From contig CAVZQE010000002.1 in NCBI GenBank assembly GCA_963777325.1, positions 1 to 64,000 on the forward strand: DNA of 64,000 bases, in the 5' to 3' direction. This document shows, piece by piece, positions 7,679 to 17,027 of this stretch (within the stretch, counting starts at the first letter, position 1; each line of letters starts with the position of its first letter). Made by a program: the position numbers and the translations under genes. The notes under the pieces are model-generated. The model was not told the DNA's origin. It made no database searches and saw only the letters and a list, made by a program, of their open reading frames with translations. The DNA comes from JAFAXA01 sp963777325 (GTDB taxonomy: Bacteria > Pseudomonadota > Alphaproteobacteria > Acetobacterales > Acetobacteraceae).

Positions 7679-10191
7679 GCGGCGCCGCGCACCCCGATGC
7701 GGTCGGCCTCCAGGCCGATCGCATGCGCCACCGGCAGCAGCTCGAAATACTGGCGCATGATCCGCTCGCCGATCCCCGCGATTTTTCGGCGGATCGCGAA
7801 CAGCCGTGGCGGCAGCTCGGCGGCAGCGGAGGCCTGATCCTCGGCCCGCGCCACCTCCCGCACGATCGCCTGCGCCTCCTCCAGCAAATCTGAGACACTG
7901 CGCGTCATCGGCGTCGAGGAGCCGCCGGCGACCTCGCTCAGCAGATCGCGCGCGGCGATGAGCTGATAGGCGAGGGCACGCGGGTTGTCGTCGTCCGCGA
8001 GCATGAGATCGAGCGCGGGGGCGGGCTGCACGACCGTGCAGTAGCGGCTGCGATAGGTGATTGAGGAATCCCGGAGTTCGAGCGCGAGCCGCAAGCCAGC
8101 CTCGATATGGCCGGGCTGGGTGGCCGCCCCCTGCGGCGCGAGCGCGGAGGCGAGTTCGAGCGAGATCGCCTCGGCCCGCTCGAGCCTGCGGCCGAGATCG
8201 AGGAACAGTCGGCCGCCGACCCGCACCATGTTCTCGGCCGAGAGGCCCGCGACCGTCGCCGCGAACCGCAGCACGTTGCCGAGCGCGTGCGACAGCCCCT
8301 CCAGCCCCCGGCTTGGTTCGACGTCCTGCGCGGCGCGGAACTCGTCGAGGATGGTGCGCAGCGACGTGATCACGGCTGCGTAGAGTTCGTTGGTCATGCG
8401 GTCGCGCAACTGTTCCGCGAGCCGCCCGATCTGGCCGAGCAGACGAACGATCGCGCCGCCCTCGGCCGTCATGCGCAGCAGCACGGACCCGAGCGCGGCG
8501 TTGCTCGCGCCCTGCACGCTCTCCTCCTGCACGAAGCCCGCTTGCACCAGGCAATCGAGCAGGATGTGCAGCTCCGCCCGCTCGCGCGGCCTGGGGGCGG
8601 CCCGCCCGAGCCGCGCGACGGTCGCGCGCGTCAGCCGGGACGCGGTCTCCAGCCGTTCCAGATAGCGGCCCAGCCAGAAGAAATCCGCGCCGATGCGCGC
8701 CGGCATGTCTGCGGGGGTGCGGCGGATCGCGAGCGGCGGGATCAGCGTCTGCGCCGGGCCCACGATCTCGGCGGCGTCGTCGGCCAGAACCCAGACGTCC
8801 TTCGCCAAAGCCTGCCGGGGCAGTCGGCCCGCGAGCGATTCCTCGTCGGTGAGCGCGCGGGCCAGGCCGCCGCGCATCGCCTGCCAGCGAATTCCGTCAT
8901 GCAGCAGGAACAGCCGCAGCACGATCCGGCGTGGCTCGATCGCGGCCTCGCCCACGCAGGGAGCGACCGAGGGCGGGATCGCCGCCGTGGCCGCGAAGCG
9001 CCAGGGATGGGCGGCGATTTCGGCGGCGAGCCTGTCATTGCCCGCCCGCGACAATCCGCCGGCGTCCAGCGGCGCGTTCGCGCCATCATGGGCGGAGCGG
9101 ATCAGCCAATTGCCGAGATCGCCCGCCACGATCTCGCGGGCGCGTTCCTGGCCGAGCCAGAGCGTCAGCGCGCTGGGAAGCTGGAGAGGCTCGCCGAGCA
9201 GACGCAGGGCCAGGTCGGGCAGGAAGGCGCTGAGCGCCGGGCTTTCCGCGAACCCGGTCCCCGGGTCGTTGAAGATGCGGATCTCGCCGCCGCGCGCCGC
9301 GTCGAGCAGGCCGGGGATGCCGGTGATCAATCCCGGACTGTCCATCTCAAGCGGATCGACGCTGGCGCCCTCCTGGCAGCGCAGCAGCACGTCCACCGGC
9401 TGCAGGCCGCGCAGCGTCTTGAGGAACACGCGCCCGCCGCGCACCGTGAGGTCGCGTCCCTCGACGAGCGCGCAGGACAGCTCGCGGGCGAGCAGAACAT
9501 GCTCGAACCAGGCCGGGTCGGCGTGGCCGGGCGTCAGCAGCGCGACGCCGGGTTGCTGACGGGGCCGGCGGCCCGCTGCAGCACGTCCTGCCACGTCTCG
9601 AAGAAGGTCGAGAGCTGCCGGATCTGCCTGGCCCCGGAACACTTCGGGCAACATGCGGGCCAGCATCCGCCGGTTTTCGAGCGCATAGGCGGCGCCTCCA
9701 GGCCCGCCTGTCCGGTCGGCGAGCACGACCCAGCGTCCATCCGGGCCGCGCACCAGATCGGCCGCGTAGGATTGCATCAGCGGCAGCGTCCCCGCCCGGC
9801 CGTCGGTCGCGCGGCAGGGGCGCAGGAAGCTCGGGTTCGGAAACACCAGCGCCGGGGGCAGCGCCCCACCGGCGAGCAGGTTTTGCGGCCCGTAAATGTC
9901 GCGCAGCACCACCTCGAGCAGCGTCGCGCGCTGCGCGAGGCCGCGTTCCAGCGAGGCGAAATCCTCGCCCGCGAGCAGCAACGGGATCGGATCGCAGTGC
10001 CAGTCCACCGAGCGCGCGCCCGGAAGCACGCTCGTGAACCCCTCTTCGGCGAAGGCTCGCTTCAGCGACCGCGACCGTTCCGCCAGTTCGTCGCTGCCCA
10101 GGCCGAACAGCGGGCCGAGGATGCGGCGCCAGTGCTGGCGGAACTGGCCTGCGCCGTCGACCATCTCGTCCAGCGGGCCGGTGTTGCGCAT
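7675..10191 (-). CDS. Circularly permuted ATP-grasp/alpha-E fusion protein
   Basis: An 838-residue protein made of two modules. Residues about 1-480 form a circularly permuted ATP-grasp ligase domain, with EGRDLTVRGGRVFLKT-type and NPSFLRP-type elements like those of the separate plus-strand ligase at 13707. From about 500 to the end is an alpha-E domain beginning DFFWLGRYLERLETASR, an all-helical module that always travels with this ligase. The ATG at 10191 sits just after a GAGGGG ribosome site. The frame is clean throughout. Because the upstream gene is frameshifted near its end, its frame runs into this one without a stop; the internal GAGGGG plus ATG shows the true boundary. It is predicted to form an amide (peptide) bond using ATP; the partner peptide is unknown. 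Confidence 0.85.
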   Translation of the reverse strand: MRNTGPLDEMVDGAGQFRQHWRRILGPLFGLGSDELAERSRSLKRAFAEEGFTSVLPGARSVDWHCDPIPLLLAGEDFASLERGLAQRATLLEVVLRDIYGPQNLLAGGALPPALVFPNPSFLRPCRATDGRAGTLPLMQSYAADLVRGPDGRWVVLADRTGGPGGAAYALENRRMLARMLPEVFRGQADPAALDLLRDVAGRAAAGRRPRQQPGVALLTPGHADPAWFEHVLLARELSCALVEGRDLTVRGGRVFLKTLRGLQPVDVLLRCQEGASVDPLEMDSPGLITGIPGLLDAARGGEIRIFNDPGTGFAESPALSAFLPDLALRLLGEPLQLPSALTLWLGQERAREIVAGDLGNWLIRSAHDGANAPLDAGGLSRAGNDRLAAEIAAHPWRFAATAAIPPSVAPCVGEAAIEPRRIVLRLFLLHDGIRWQAMRGGLARALTDEESLAGRLPRQALAKDVWVLADDAAEIVGPAQTLIPPLAIRRTPADMPARIGADFFWLGRYLERLETASRLTRATVARLGRAAPRPRERAELHILLDCLVQAGFVQEESVQGASNAALGSVLLRMTAEGGAIVRLLGQIGRLAEQLRDRMTNELYAAVITSLRTILDEFRAAQDVEPSRGLEGLSHALGNVLRFAATVAGLSAENMVRVGGRLFLDLGRRLERAEAISLELASALAPQGAATQPGHIEAGLRLALELRDSSITYRSRYCTVVQPAPALDLMLADDDNPRALAYQLIAARDLLSEVAGGSSTPMTRSVSDLLEEAQAIVREVARAEDQASAAAELPPRLFAIRRKIAGIGERIMRQYFELLPVAHAIGLEADRIGVRGAA

Positions 10192-10195
10192 CCCC

Positions 10196-13100
10196 TCAGA
10201 CGTGCCCGGCGCAGGTCCAGCGTGCGGGGATGCTCGCGGGAATGACGGCCGCGCGGCTCCGGCATCGGGCCGGGCGTGTGGCCGAACGGGAAGAACCGCG
10301 CCCGCCGCCGCGCCTCGGCCTCGTTGGCGTTGACCGGGAAGCTCTCGTAGTTGCGGCCGCCGGGATGGGAGACGTGATGGGTCAGGCCGCCCAGGCTGCG
10401 GCCGGTCCAGCGGTCGTAGACGTCGAACACCAGCGGCGACTGCGCGCCGCACCGTCGGGTGCAGGCGATCGGCGGCGCCCAGGCCTTGAAGCGCACGCCG
10501 CCGACATACTCGCCCTCGCGTTCGGTCCGGGTCAGCGGCACCGCGGCGCCGTTGCAGGCGAGCACGTAGCGTTCCTCGACCCAGCCGGCGACCCGCGCCT
10601 GCACCCGCTCGACCGAGCTGTCGACGTAGCGGACCGTGCCGCCGATGCCGGGTTCCTCGCCCAGCACGTGCCAGGGTTCCAGCGCGTGGCGCAGTTCCAG
10701 CTCGATGCCGCGGAGGGTCGACGTCGCCGACATGCGGGAAGCGGAACTCGGCGATGCGGCGCGAACCAGGCGGGATCGAGCCGGAAGCCGAGGCGGCCAG
10801 CTCCTCCAGCGCGTCGCGGAAATCCTGCTCGACGTAGTGCGGCAGCATGAAATCGTCGTGCAGCCGGGTGCCCCAGCGGATCAGCCGCCGCTCGTACGGC
10901 TTCTCCCAGAACGCCGCGACGGCGGCGCGCATCAGCAGCATCTGCGCCGCCGACATCTGTGCGTGCGGCGGCATCTCGAACGCGCGGAACTCCACCAGGC
11001 CGAGCCGGCCGGAGCGCTGTCCGGCGAATACATCTTGTCGATGCAGAACTCGGTGCGGTGGGTGTTGCCGGTCATGTCCGCCAGGATGTTGCGGAACAGC
11101 CGGTCGGTGAGCCAGGGCGGCGTATCGCCATCGCGGCCGGACCTGCGCGAAGGCGATCTCCAGTTCGGCCACGCGTCCTGCCGCGCCTCGTCGACGCGGG
11201 GATGCTGGCTGGTCGGGCCGATGAACAGGCCGCTGAACAGGTAGGACAGGCTCGGGTGGTTGTGCCAGAAGCCGACCAGCGACTTCAGCAGGTCGGGCCG
11301 GCGCAGGAACGGGCTGTCCGCCGGCCCGGGCCGCGCCCATGACCACATGGTTGCCGCCGCCGGTGCCGACATGGCGGCCGTCGAGCATGAACTTTTCGGT
11401 GCCGAGGCCGACCTGGCGCGCCTCCTCGTAGAGTTCCTCGGTCCGCTCGACATGCTCGGCCCAGCTCGCGGTCGGGTGGACGTTGACCTCGATCACGCCG
11501 GGATCGGGGGTGACGGAGAAGTGCAGCAGGCGCGGGATCGCGCGGCGGCAGGTAGCCTTCCAGGCACGACCTTGCGGCCGATCTCGGCGGCGGTCTCCTC
11601 GACGGCGGCGGCCAGGTCGAGCCAGTCCTCGACGGCGTACAGCGGCGGGAAGAACACGTGCAGCATGCCGTCGCGGGCTTCGACCGCCAGCGCGGTGCGG
11701 ACCACGCTGGGGTCCGCCGCGCCGATCACCGGCAGCTCCTGCGGCACCGGGCGGAAGCCTCTCGATGCCGCAAGCTCGGCTCGACGCCGCGCGCTGACGC
11801 GAGCGCAAGGACTGCCGCGCCGCGCGGCGGCAGCGATCCCGCGCTCCGGCGCGAACGGGTCGGCGTTCGGTCGTCGTAGTCGCACGGCGTCCGGATCGGC
11901 CCAGGGCAGGCCTTCCAGCGGCAGGCGGAAGCCGATCGGGCTGTCGCCGGGGACCAGGAACAGCGCGTCGGAGCGGAAGAACCAGTTGCCGGACTGCCAG
12001 CGCCGCCGCCGTCATCGATGACCCGGCGCAGCGGCAGCACGCTGCCGACCGGCGTTGGCGAGGCCCTGGCCGAACACCCGCGCCAGCCGGGCGCGCTCCA
12101 GCGGGTCGTTCAGCCTGGCGTCCTCGGCCAGCACGTTGGCCGGCAGGCGGTGCTCCCTCCACAGGTAGTAGTGGATGTCCTCATAGGCCGGGAGCACCAG
12201 GCCGGGATCGACCTGCAGCCGCTCGGCCAGCTGCTGCGGCGAAGCGCGGCGGCGTCCTCCGGCGGTCGCGTTGTCGGCGTCGTCGTCGGAGGCGAGCAGC
12301 GCGGGGTCGCTCCAGACCGGCTCGCCGTCCGCGCGCCAGTGGCAGTGCAGCGCCCAGCGCGGCAGCTGCTCGCCCGGATAGTGCTTGCCCATGCCGTATT
12401 GCAGCGCCGCGCCGGGCGACCAGCGGTCGTCCAGCCGGCGGATCAGGCGGCCGGCATAGGCGCCGCTTGGTCGGGCCGAGCGCGTCGGTGTTCCATTCCG
12501 GCGCGTCCATGTCGGTCGGCGGACGATGAAGGTCGGCTCGCCGCCCATGGTCAGCCGCACGTCGCCGCGTTCGAGCGCGCGGTCGACCGCGCGGCCGGCG
12601 GCCAGGATGGCCTGCCACTGCGCGTCGGTATAGGGCTTGGTGGTGCGCGGCGTCTCCAGGATGCGCGCGACCGTCATCGCGAAGTCGAACGTCGACCTCC
12701 GCCTTCTCGACCAGGCCGGAGATCGGCGCCGCCGAGATCGGATCGGGGCTGGCGGCGAGCGGGATATGGCCTTCGCCGCGCGAGCAGGCCGGAGGTGGCG
12801 TCGAGCCCGACCCAGCCGGCGCCGGGCAGATAGACCTCGGCCCAGGCGTGCAGGTCGGTGAAGTCGGCGCTGGGGCCTGCCGGCCCGTTCAGCGGCTTCA
12901 CGTCCGGCGCGAGCTGGATCAGGTAGCCGGAGACGAAGCGCGCGGCGAAGCCGAGGTGGCGCAGCACCTGCACCAGCAGCCAGGCGGAATCGCGGCACGA
13001 GCCCTGGCCCTGCGTCCAGCGTCTCCTCCGGGCGTACCAGACGCCCGGCTCCAGGCGCACGATGTAGGCGATCCGCTCCTGCACCAGCCGGTTGAGCGCG

Positions 13101-13538
13101 ACCAGCATGTCGACCGTGCTGCTCCGGGCCGCGCGGGATGTCGGCCAGCAGCGCCGCGAGCAGCGGGCCCGGCCGGTCAGAACTTGCGGAACGGCGCGAG
13201 TTCCTGGTCCAGCACGGGTCGTAGGCGAACGGCAAGGTCTCGGCCTCGGGCTCGAGGAAGAAGTCGAACGGGTTGATGGTCGCCATGTCGGCGACGAGGT
13301 CGACCGTGACCTCGAAATGCGTGACCCGCTCGGGGAACACGACGCGGGCGAGGTGATTGCCCTGCGGGTCCTGCTGCCAGTTGAGGAAATGCGGCTTCGG
13401 CTCGATCGTCAGCGCATAGGACAGGATCGGCGTGCGCGCATGCGGCGCCGGCCGCAGCCGGATCGTCTGCGGGCCGAGCGTGACCGGCCGGTCGTAGCGG
13501 TAGGACGTCTTGTGGGTCAGGGCGACGTGCAGCGGCAT
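10196..13538 (-). CDS. Large transglutaminase/DUF2126 protein (many frameshifts)
   Basis: About 1,114 codons, the usual size for the DUF2126-type transglutaminase. It starts MPLHVALTHKTSYRYD with the bacterial transglutaminase N-terminal domain. The core has Cys near residue 181 in GSCRDSAWLL, His in DLHAWAEVYL and Asp in GLDATSG. The large C-terminal DUF2126 region (YGMGKHYPGEQLPRWAL, FRAFEMPPHAQMSAAQ, RNYESFPVNANEAEA) follows. The segments are spread over all three minus-strand frames, with single-base breaks every few hundred bases. The last break, just before the end, hides the TGA at 10196-10198, five bases before the next ATG. Since every domain is present and in order, sequence error is likelier than decay. 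First gene of the minus-strand ligase operon; divergent from 13707. Confidence 0.8.
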
Positions 13539-13614
13539 TGGCTACGCTTCCGGTTGAACAGGCGAGGAATGGGGCGATACAAAGCAAGCGGCGGGCCAGC
13601 TAGCCGGAACGAGG

Positions 13615-13631
13615 CTGGCACGGAACATGCA
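13615..13631 (+). promoter_or_regulatory. Sigma-54 (-24/-12) promoter candidate
   Basis: The 17 bases CTGGCACGGAACATGCA match the sigma-54 consensus YTGGCACGrNNNTTGCW at every fixed position except one (A for T in the -12 box). The GG and GC pairs are correctly spaced. It points at the ATP-grasp gene whose ATG is at 13707, which would leave a leader of roughly 65 bases. Seen directly; use by RpoN is inference. Confidence 0.55.
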
Positions 13632-13637
13632 GTTCCG
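13621..13637. promoter_or_regulatory. Inverted repeat overlapping the -12 element
   Basis: A perfect 6-bp inverted repeat, CGGAAC-ATGCA-GTTCCG, overlaps the -12 part of the sigma-54-like promoter. Its position would suit a repressor operator. Part of the left arm (CGGAAC) also occurs at 13605-13610, giving two direct copies of that half-site 16 bp apart. The binding protein is unknown. Confidence 0.35.
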
Positions 13638-13706
13638 GAAGGCAGGTTCCCCCGGGGCCACTGCGGTCAAGTCCTGCCGGCTGGCAACCACGATGATGAG
13701 AGGCGG

Positions 13707-15131
13707 ATGAGCAACCGTATCCTAGACGGCTACGATCCCCAGGCCTTCTTCTGCGAAATGTTGCGTGGGGCCGGCAATGCGCCCGTCCGGGAGCGCCTCG
13801 CCGACCTCTCGATCGGGGCCTTGCAGAAGCGGGCATCGAGCGCCGCAGCAGAGCTGTACAATCTCGGCATCACCTTCACGGTCTATTCCGACAAGAACGC
13901 GATCGACCGCATCCTGCCGTTCGACGTCATTCCCCGGGTGTTGTCCAAGTCCGAATTCGAGCACATCGAGGCGGGCGTGATCCAGCGCGTGACCGCGCTG
14001 AACCTGCTGCTCGACGACATCTATCACGACCAGAAAATCCTCAGGGACGGCGTCATTCCGGGCGAGCTGATCCTCGGCAATGCGCAATATCAGCCGCTGA
14101 TGCAGGGTCTCGATCTGCCGCACAAGACCTATGTCCACATCTGCGGCACCGACATCATCCGGGACGACAAGGGCGAGTTCCTGGTGCTCGAGGACAATGC
14201 GCGCACGCCGTCCGGCGTCAGCTACGTCATCGAGAACCGGCACATGATGCTGCGGAGCTTCTCGGACCTGATGAGCGGCATCGGCGTGCGGCCGATCGAC
14301 GACTACGGGCAGAACCTCGCCCGCGCGCTGCGCGAGACGGCGCCGCCCGACATCGACGACCCGCGCGTCGTGCTGCTGTCGCCGGGCACCTACAACTCGG
14401 CGTATTTCGAGCATGTCTTTCTTGCGCGCGAGATGGGCGTGCCGCTGGTCGAGGGCCGCGACCTGACCGTGAGGGACGACACGGTCTACATGCGCACGAC
14501 CCGCGGCCTCGCCCGGGTGGACGCGATCTACCGCCGCATCGGCGACGATTTTCTCGATCCGGAGGCGTTTAATCCCGAGAGCATGCTGGGCGTGCCTGGG
14601 CTGATGCGCGCCTATAAAGCAGGCAAAGTGTCGTTCGCCAATGCAATCGGCACCGGAGTCGCGGACGACAAGGCCGTCTATGCCTACATGCCCCGGGTCA
14701 TCAAATACTATTTGGGCGAGGACGCGATCCTGCCGAACGTGCAGACCTTCGTCTGCCGCGAGCCGGAGGGGCTGCAGTACACGCTCGACCACCTCCCGGA
14801 GCTGGTGGTCAAGCCGGTCGCGGAATCGGGGGGCTACGGCATCATGATCGGCCCCAAGGCCAGCGCGGCCGAACTGGAGGCGTGCCGGGCCAAGCTCGTC
14901 CAGGATCCGGCCAACTACATCAGCCAGCCGACGATCCAGCTCTCCGTTTCTCCGACACTCGTGGAAGGCGAGGTCAGCCCCCGCCACGTCGATTTGCGCC
15001 CGTTTGCGATCACCGGCGCCAAGACGTGGGTGCTGCCGGGCGGCCTCACCCGGGTCGCCCTCCGTAAAGGCTCGCTCGTCGTCAACTCGTCCCAAGGGGG
15101 CGGATCGAAGGATACCTGGGTTCTTGAGTGA
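13707..15131 (+). CDS. Circularly permuted ATP-grasp ligase
   Basis: A 474-residue stand-alone circularly permuted ATP-grasp protein. Characteristic stretches include VYSDKNAIDRILPFDVIPR, LEDNARTPSGVSYVIENR, PLVEGRDLTVRDDTVYM and ESGGYGIMIGPKAS, the last a glycine-rich ATP-grasp loop. The ATG at 13707 is preceded by GAGAGGCGG, a good ribosome site, and by a sigma-54-like promoter. Its stop overlaps the TTG start of the alpha-E gene, so the pair is coupled. It resembles the N-terminal half of the minus-strand 838-residue fusion, so this locus holds two paralogous ligase/alpha-E pairs in different architectures. Predicted reaction: ATP-dependent amide ligation; substrate unknown. Confidence 0.88.
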   Translation: MSNRILDGYDPQAFFCEMLRGAGNAPVRERLADLSIGALQKRASSAAAELYNLGITFTVYSDKNAIDRILPFDVIPRVLSKSEFEHIEAGVIQRVTALNLLLDDIYHDQKILRDGVIPGELILGNAQYQPLMQGLDLPHKTYVHICGTDIIRDDKGEFLVLEDNARTPSGVSYVIENRHMMLRSFSDLMSGIGVRPIDDYGQNLARALRETAPPDIDDPRVVLLSPGTYNSAYFEHVFLAREMGVPLVEGRDLTVRDDTVYMRTTRGLARVDAIYRRIGDDFLDPEAFNPESMLGVPGLMRAYKAGKVSFANAIGTGVADDKAVYAYMPRVIKYYLGEDAILPNVQTFVCREPEGLQYTLDHLPELVVKPVAESGGYGIMIGPKASAAELEACRAKLVQDPANYISQPTIQLSVSPTLVEGEVSPRHVDLRPFAITGAKTWVLPGGLTRVALRKGSLVVNSSQGGGSKDTWVLE

Positions 15132-16158
15132 CACGCTCCTCTCCCGCTACGCCGAATGCATCTTCTGGCTGGCCCGCTATGTCGAACGCGCGGAGAATCT
15201 CGCGCGCATCCTCGACGTCAACGAGACCTTTTCGCGCGACCGCTCGGGCGAACATGACTGGCTGCCCATCGTCCAGCTGAACGCCGACGAGGCGCGGTTC
15301 TTCGCCCGCCACCGGACTGCATCGACCGGGGCGGTGCTCGAGTTCTATGTGACGGACGCAGAGAACCCGAGCTCGATCGTGAGCGCCGTCAAATCCGCAC
15401 GCGAGAATGCACGGACGTTGCGGCCGCTGATCTCGACCGAGATGTGGGTGCAGCTCAACCGGTTTCACAGCCGGATGAGCAGCCTGCGCGTCGAGACGCT
15501 CGGCCCCGGCCAGCTCACGTCCCTGTTCAATGAGATCAAGGAGGCATGCCAGACCCACACTGGCATTACCGAGGGCACGTTCTATCGCGATCAGGGCTGG
15601 TACTTCTATCAGCTCGGCCGCTACCTGGAGCGCGCCGACCAGACCACCCGGCTGCTGGACATCAAGTATCACTCGCTGCTGCCTCGTCCGTCGGACGTCG
15701 GCACGCCGACCGACGCCAGCCAGTGGAACGCGCTGCTGCGTTCCGCCGCCGGGTATCACGCCTTCCTGCGCATGCATTCGAGCGGGCTGACGCCGGGCGC
15801 GGTCGCCGGATTTCTGCTGCTGAACCGGCGTTTCCCGCGCTCGGTCTTTCTGTGTATCCGGCAGGTCGAATCGCTGCTGACGGAGATGAAGTCCCGCTAC
15901 ATGCTGCGCGGCGGCTCGCGGGCGGCCGAGACGCTCGACGGTTTGCGGGCGGTGATGAGCGCCCGCTCGATCGCGAGCATCCTGGCGCAGGGGCTGCACG
16001 AATTTCTCGACGGCGTGCAACGCGAGCTGATCACCGTCACCAACGATCTCGCGGCGGATTTCTTCACGCAGCTGCCGGAGATGGCGAGTTTGGAGCGGCC
16101 GACGCGGGTTCACACGGTGGACGGCGCGCAGTCGCAGGTGCAGGTGCTCGGTCGCTGA
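15124..16158 (+). CDS. Alpha-E domain protein
   Basis: A 344-residue all-helical alpha-E protein, obligate partner of the circularly permuted ATP-grasp family. The N-terminal signature YAECIFWLARYVERAENLAR is followed by internal YFYQLGRYLERADQTTR, so the characteristic LxRYxERA element occurs twice. I chose TTG at 15124, overlapping the ligase stop at 15131, because it starts just before the first conserved helix; the GTG a few bases later is out of frame. The role is unknown: a helical scaffold, or a carrier for the peptide made by the ligase, are proposals from comparative genomics. Last gene of this plus-strand operon, facing wrbA. Confidence 0.85.
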   Translation: MSDTLLSRYAECIFWLARYVERAENLARILDVNETFSRDRSGEHDWLPIVQLNADEARFFARHRTASTGAVLEFYVTDAENPSSIVSAVKSARENARTLRPLISTEMWVQLNRFHSRMSSLRVETLGPGQLTSLFNEIKEACQTHTGITEGTFYRDQGWYFYQLGRYLERADQTTRLLDIKYHSLLPRPSDVGTPTDASQWNALLRSAAGYHAFLRMHSSGLTPGAVAGFLLLNRRFPRSVFLCIRQVESLLTEMKSRYMLRGGSRAAETLDGLRAVMSARSIASILAQGLHEFLDGVQRELITVTNDLAADFFTQLPEMASLERPTRVHTVDGAQSQVQVLGR

Positions 16159-16175
16159 GAGCAGGAGTGCCGGCG

Positions 16176-16202
16176 GGGCGAGAGCCCGTACGACCCTCGC
16201 CC
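16176..16202. terminator. Hairpin between convergent genes
   Basis: GGGCGAG (16176-16182) pairs with CTCGCCC (16196-16202) around a 13-base loop, between the convergent stops of the alpha-E gene and wrbA. There is no run of T on either side, so it may be a weak or bidirectional terminator. Confidence 0.4.
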
Positions 16203-16215
16203 GGCGCGATGTGGT

Positions 16216-16815
16216 TCAGCCGAACAGCTTGCCGGCGATTTCCGCTACGTGCTTGCCCTGGAATCGCGCGCCTGCGAGTTCATTCTCGCTCGGCTGGCGC
16301 GAGCCGTCGCCGGCCGCGATCGTGGTCGCGCCATACGGGCTGCCGCCCGTGATCTCGTCGAGCCTCATCTGTCCCTGGAAGCTGTACGGCAGGCCGACCA
16401 CGATCAGCCCGAGATGCAGCAGATTGGTGATGATCGAGAACAGCGTCGTCTCCTGGCCGCCATGCTGGGTGGCGGTGGAGGTGAAGGCGGCCCCCACCTT
16501 GCCGTTGAGCGCGCCCCGCACCCAAAGGCCGCCGGTCTGGTCGAGGAAGCTCCCCAATTGCGAGGACATGCGGCCGTAGCGGGTGCCGCCGCCGATGATG
16601 ATCGCGTCGTATTGCGGCAGTTCGTCCACAGTCGCGACCGGGGCTGGTTGGTCAAGCTTGAAATGCGACTTGCGGGCGATCTCCTCCGGCACCGTCTCCG
16701 GCACGCGGCGGATGGCGACCTCGGCGCCCGCCTCCCGCGCGCCATCGGCCACGGCTTCCGCCATGCGCTCGATGTGGCCGTAGGCCGAATAATAGAGAAC
16801 GAGAACCTTGGGCAT
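16216..16815 (-). CDS. wrbA: NAD(P)H:quinone oxidoreductase WrbA
   Basis: Flavodoxin-fold quinone reductase of 199 residues, the standard WrbA length. FMN-binding loops are visible: YYSAYGHIERMA (residues 8-19, phosphate loop), GGGTRYGRMSSQ (about 75), TATQHGGQETT (about 113), and the C-terminal GSRQPSENEL typical of the family. It reduces quinones by two electrons, avoiding semiquinone radicals; cytosolic and usually tetrameric. The ATG at 16815 starts directly at the first beta strand. It stands alone, convergent with the alpha-E gene, with 212 bp of apparently non-coding sequence on its upstream side towards the amidohydrolase. Confidence 0.95.
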   Translation of the reverse strand: MPKVLVLYYSAYGHIERMAEAVADGAREAGAEVAIRRVPETVPEEIARKSHFKLDQPAPVATVDELPQYDAIIIGGGTRYGRMSSQLGSFLDQTGGLWVRGALNGKVGAAFTSTATQHGGQETTLFSIITNLLHLGLIVVGLPYSFQGQMRLDEITGGSPYGATTIAAGDGSRQPSENELAGARFQGKHVAEIAGKLFG

Positions 16816-17027
16816 GGGACGCCTCGCGAGGAATGTTGCGTTCGGGAGCAGGAGCTTGCGGACTTCGAACCGGAGTGTAGGTCATCTCCGGCCGCGGCAT
16901 CCACCGTGTCGGCGGCCGCCAAAAGCGGAGAGGGCGGTGAGTTCCGTTAGCACTCTCAGGGCGAGAGTTAAGCCGAAGTTGCGGTGCCTGCGATCCGGCC
17001 CGCTCGCGCGAGCCGCCCTCTCGCGCT

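Noticed and set aside
7675..12162. A 1,495-residue minus-strand frame that would add about 650 residues to the ATP-grasp/alpha-E protein
   Set aside because: The upstream part is an out-of-frame translation of the DUF2126 transglutaminase mixed with fragments of it. A ribosome site and ATG at 10191, and the hidden stop at 10196, mark the real boundary.
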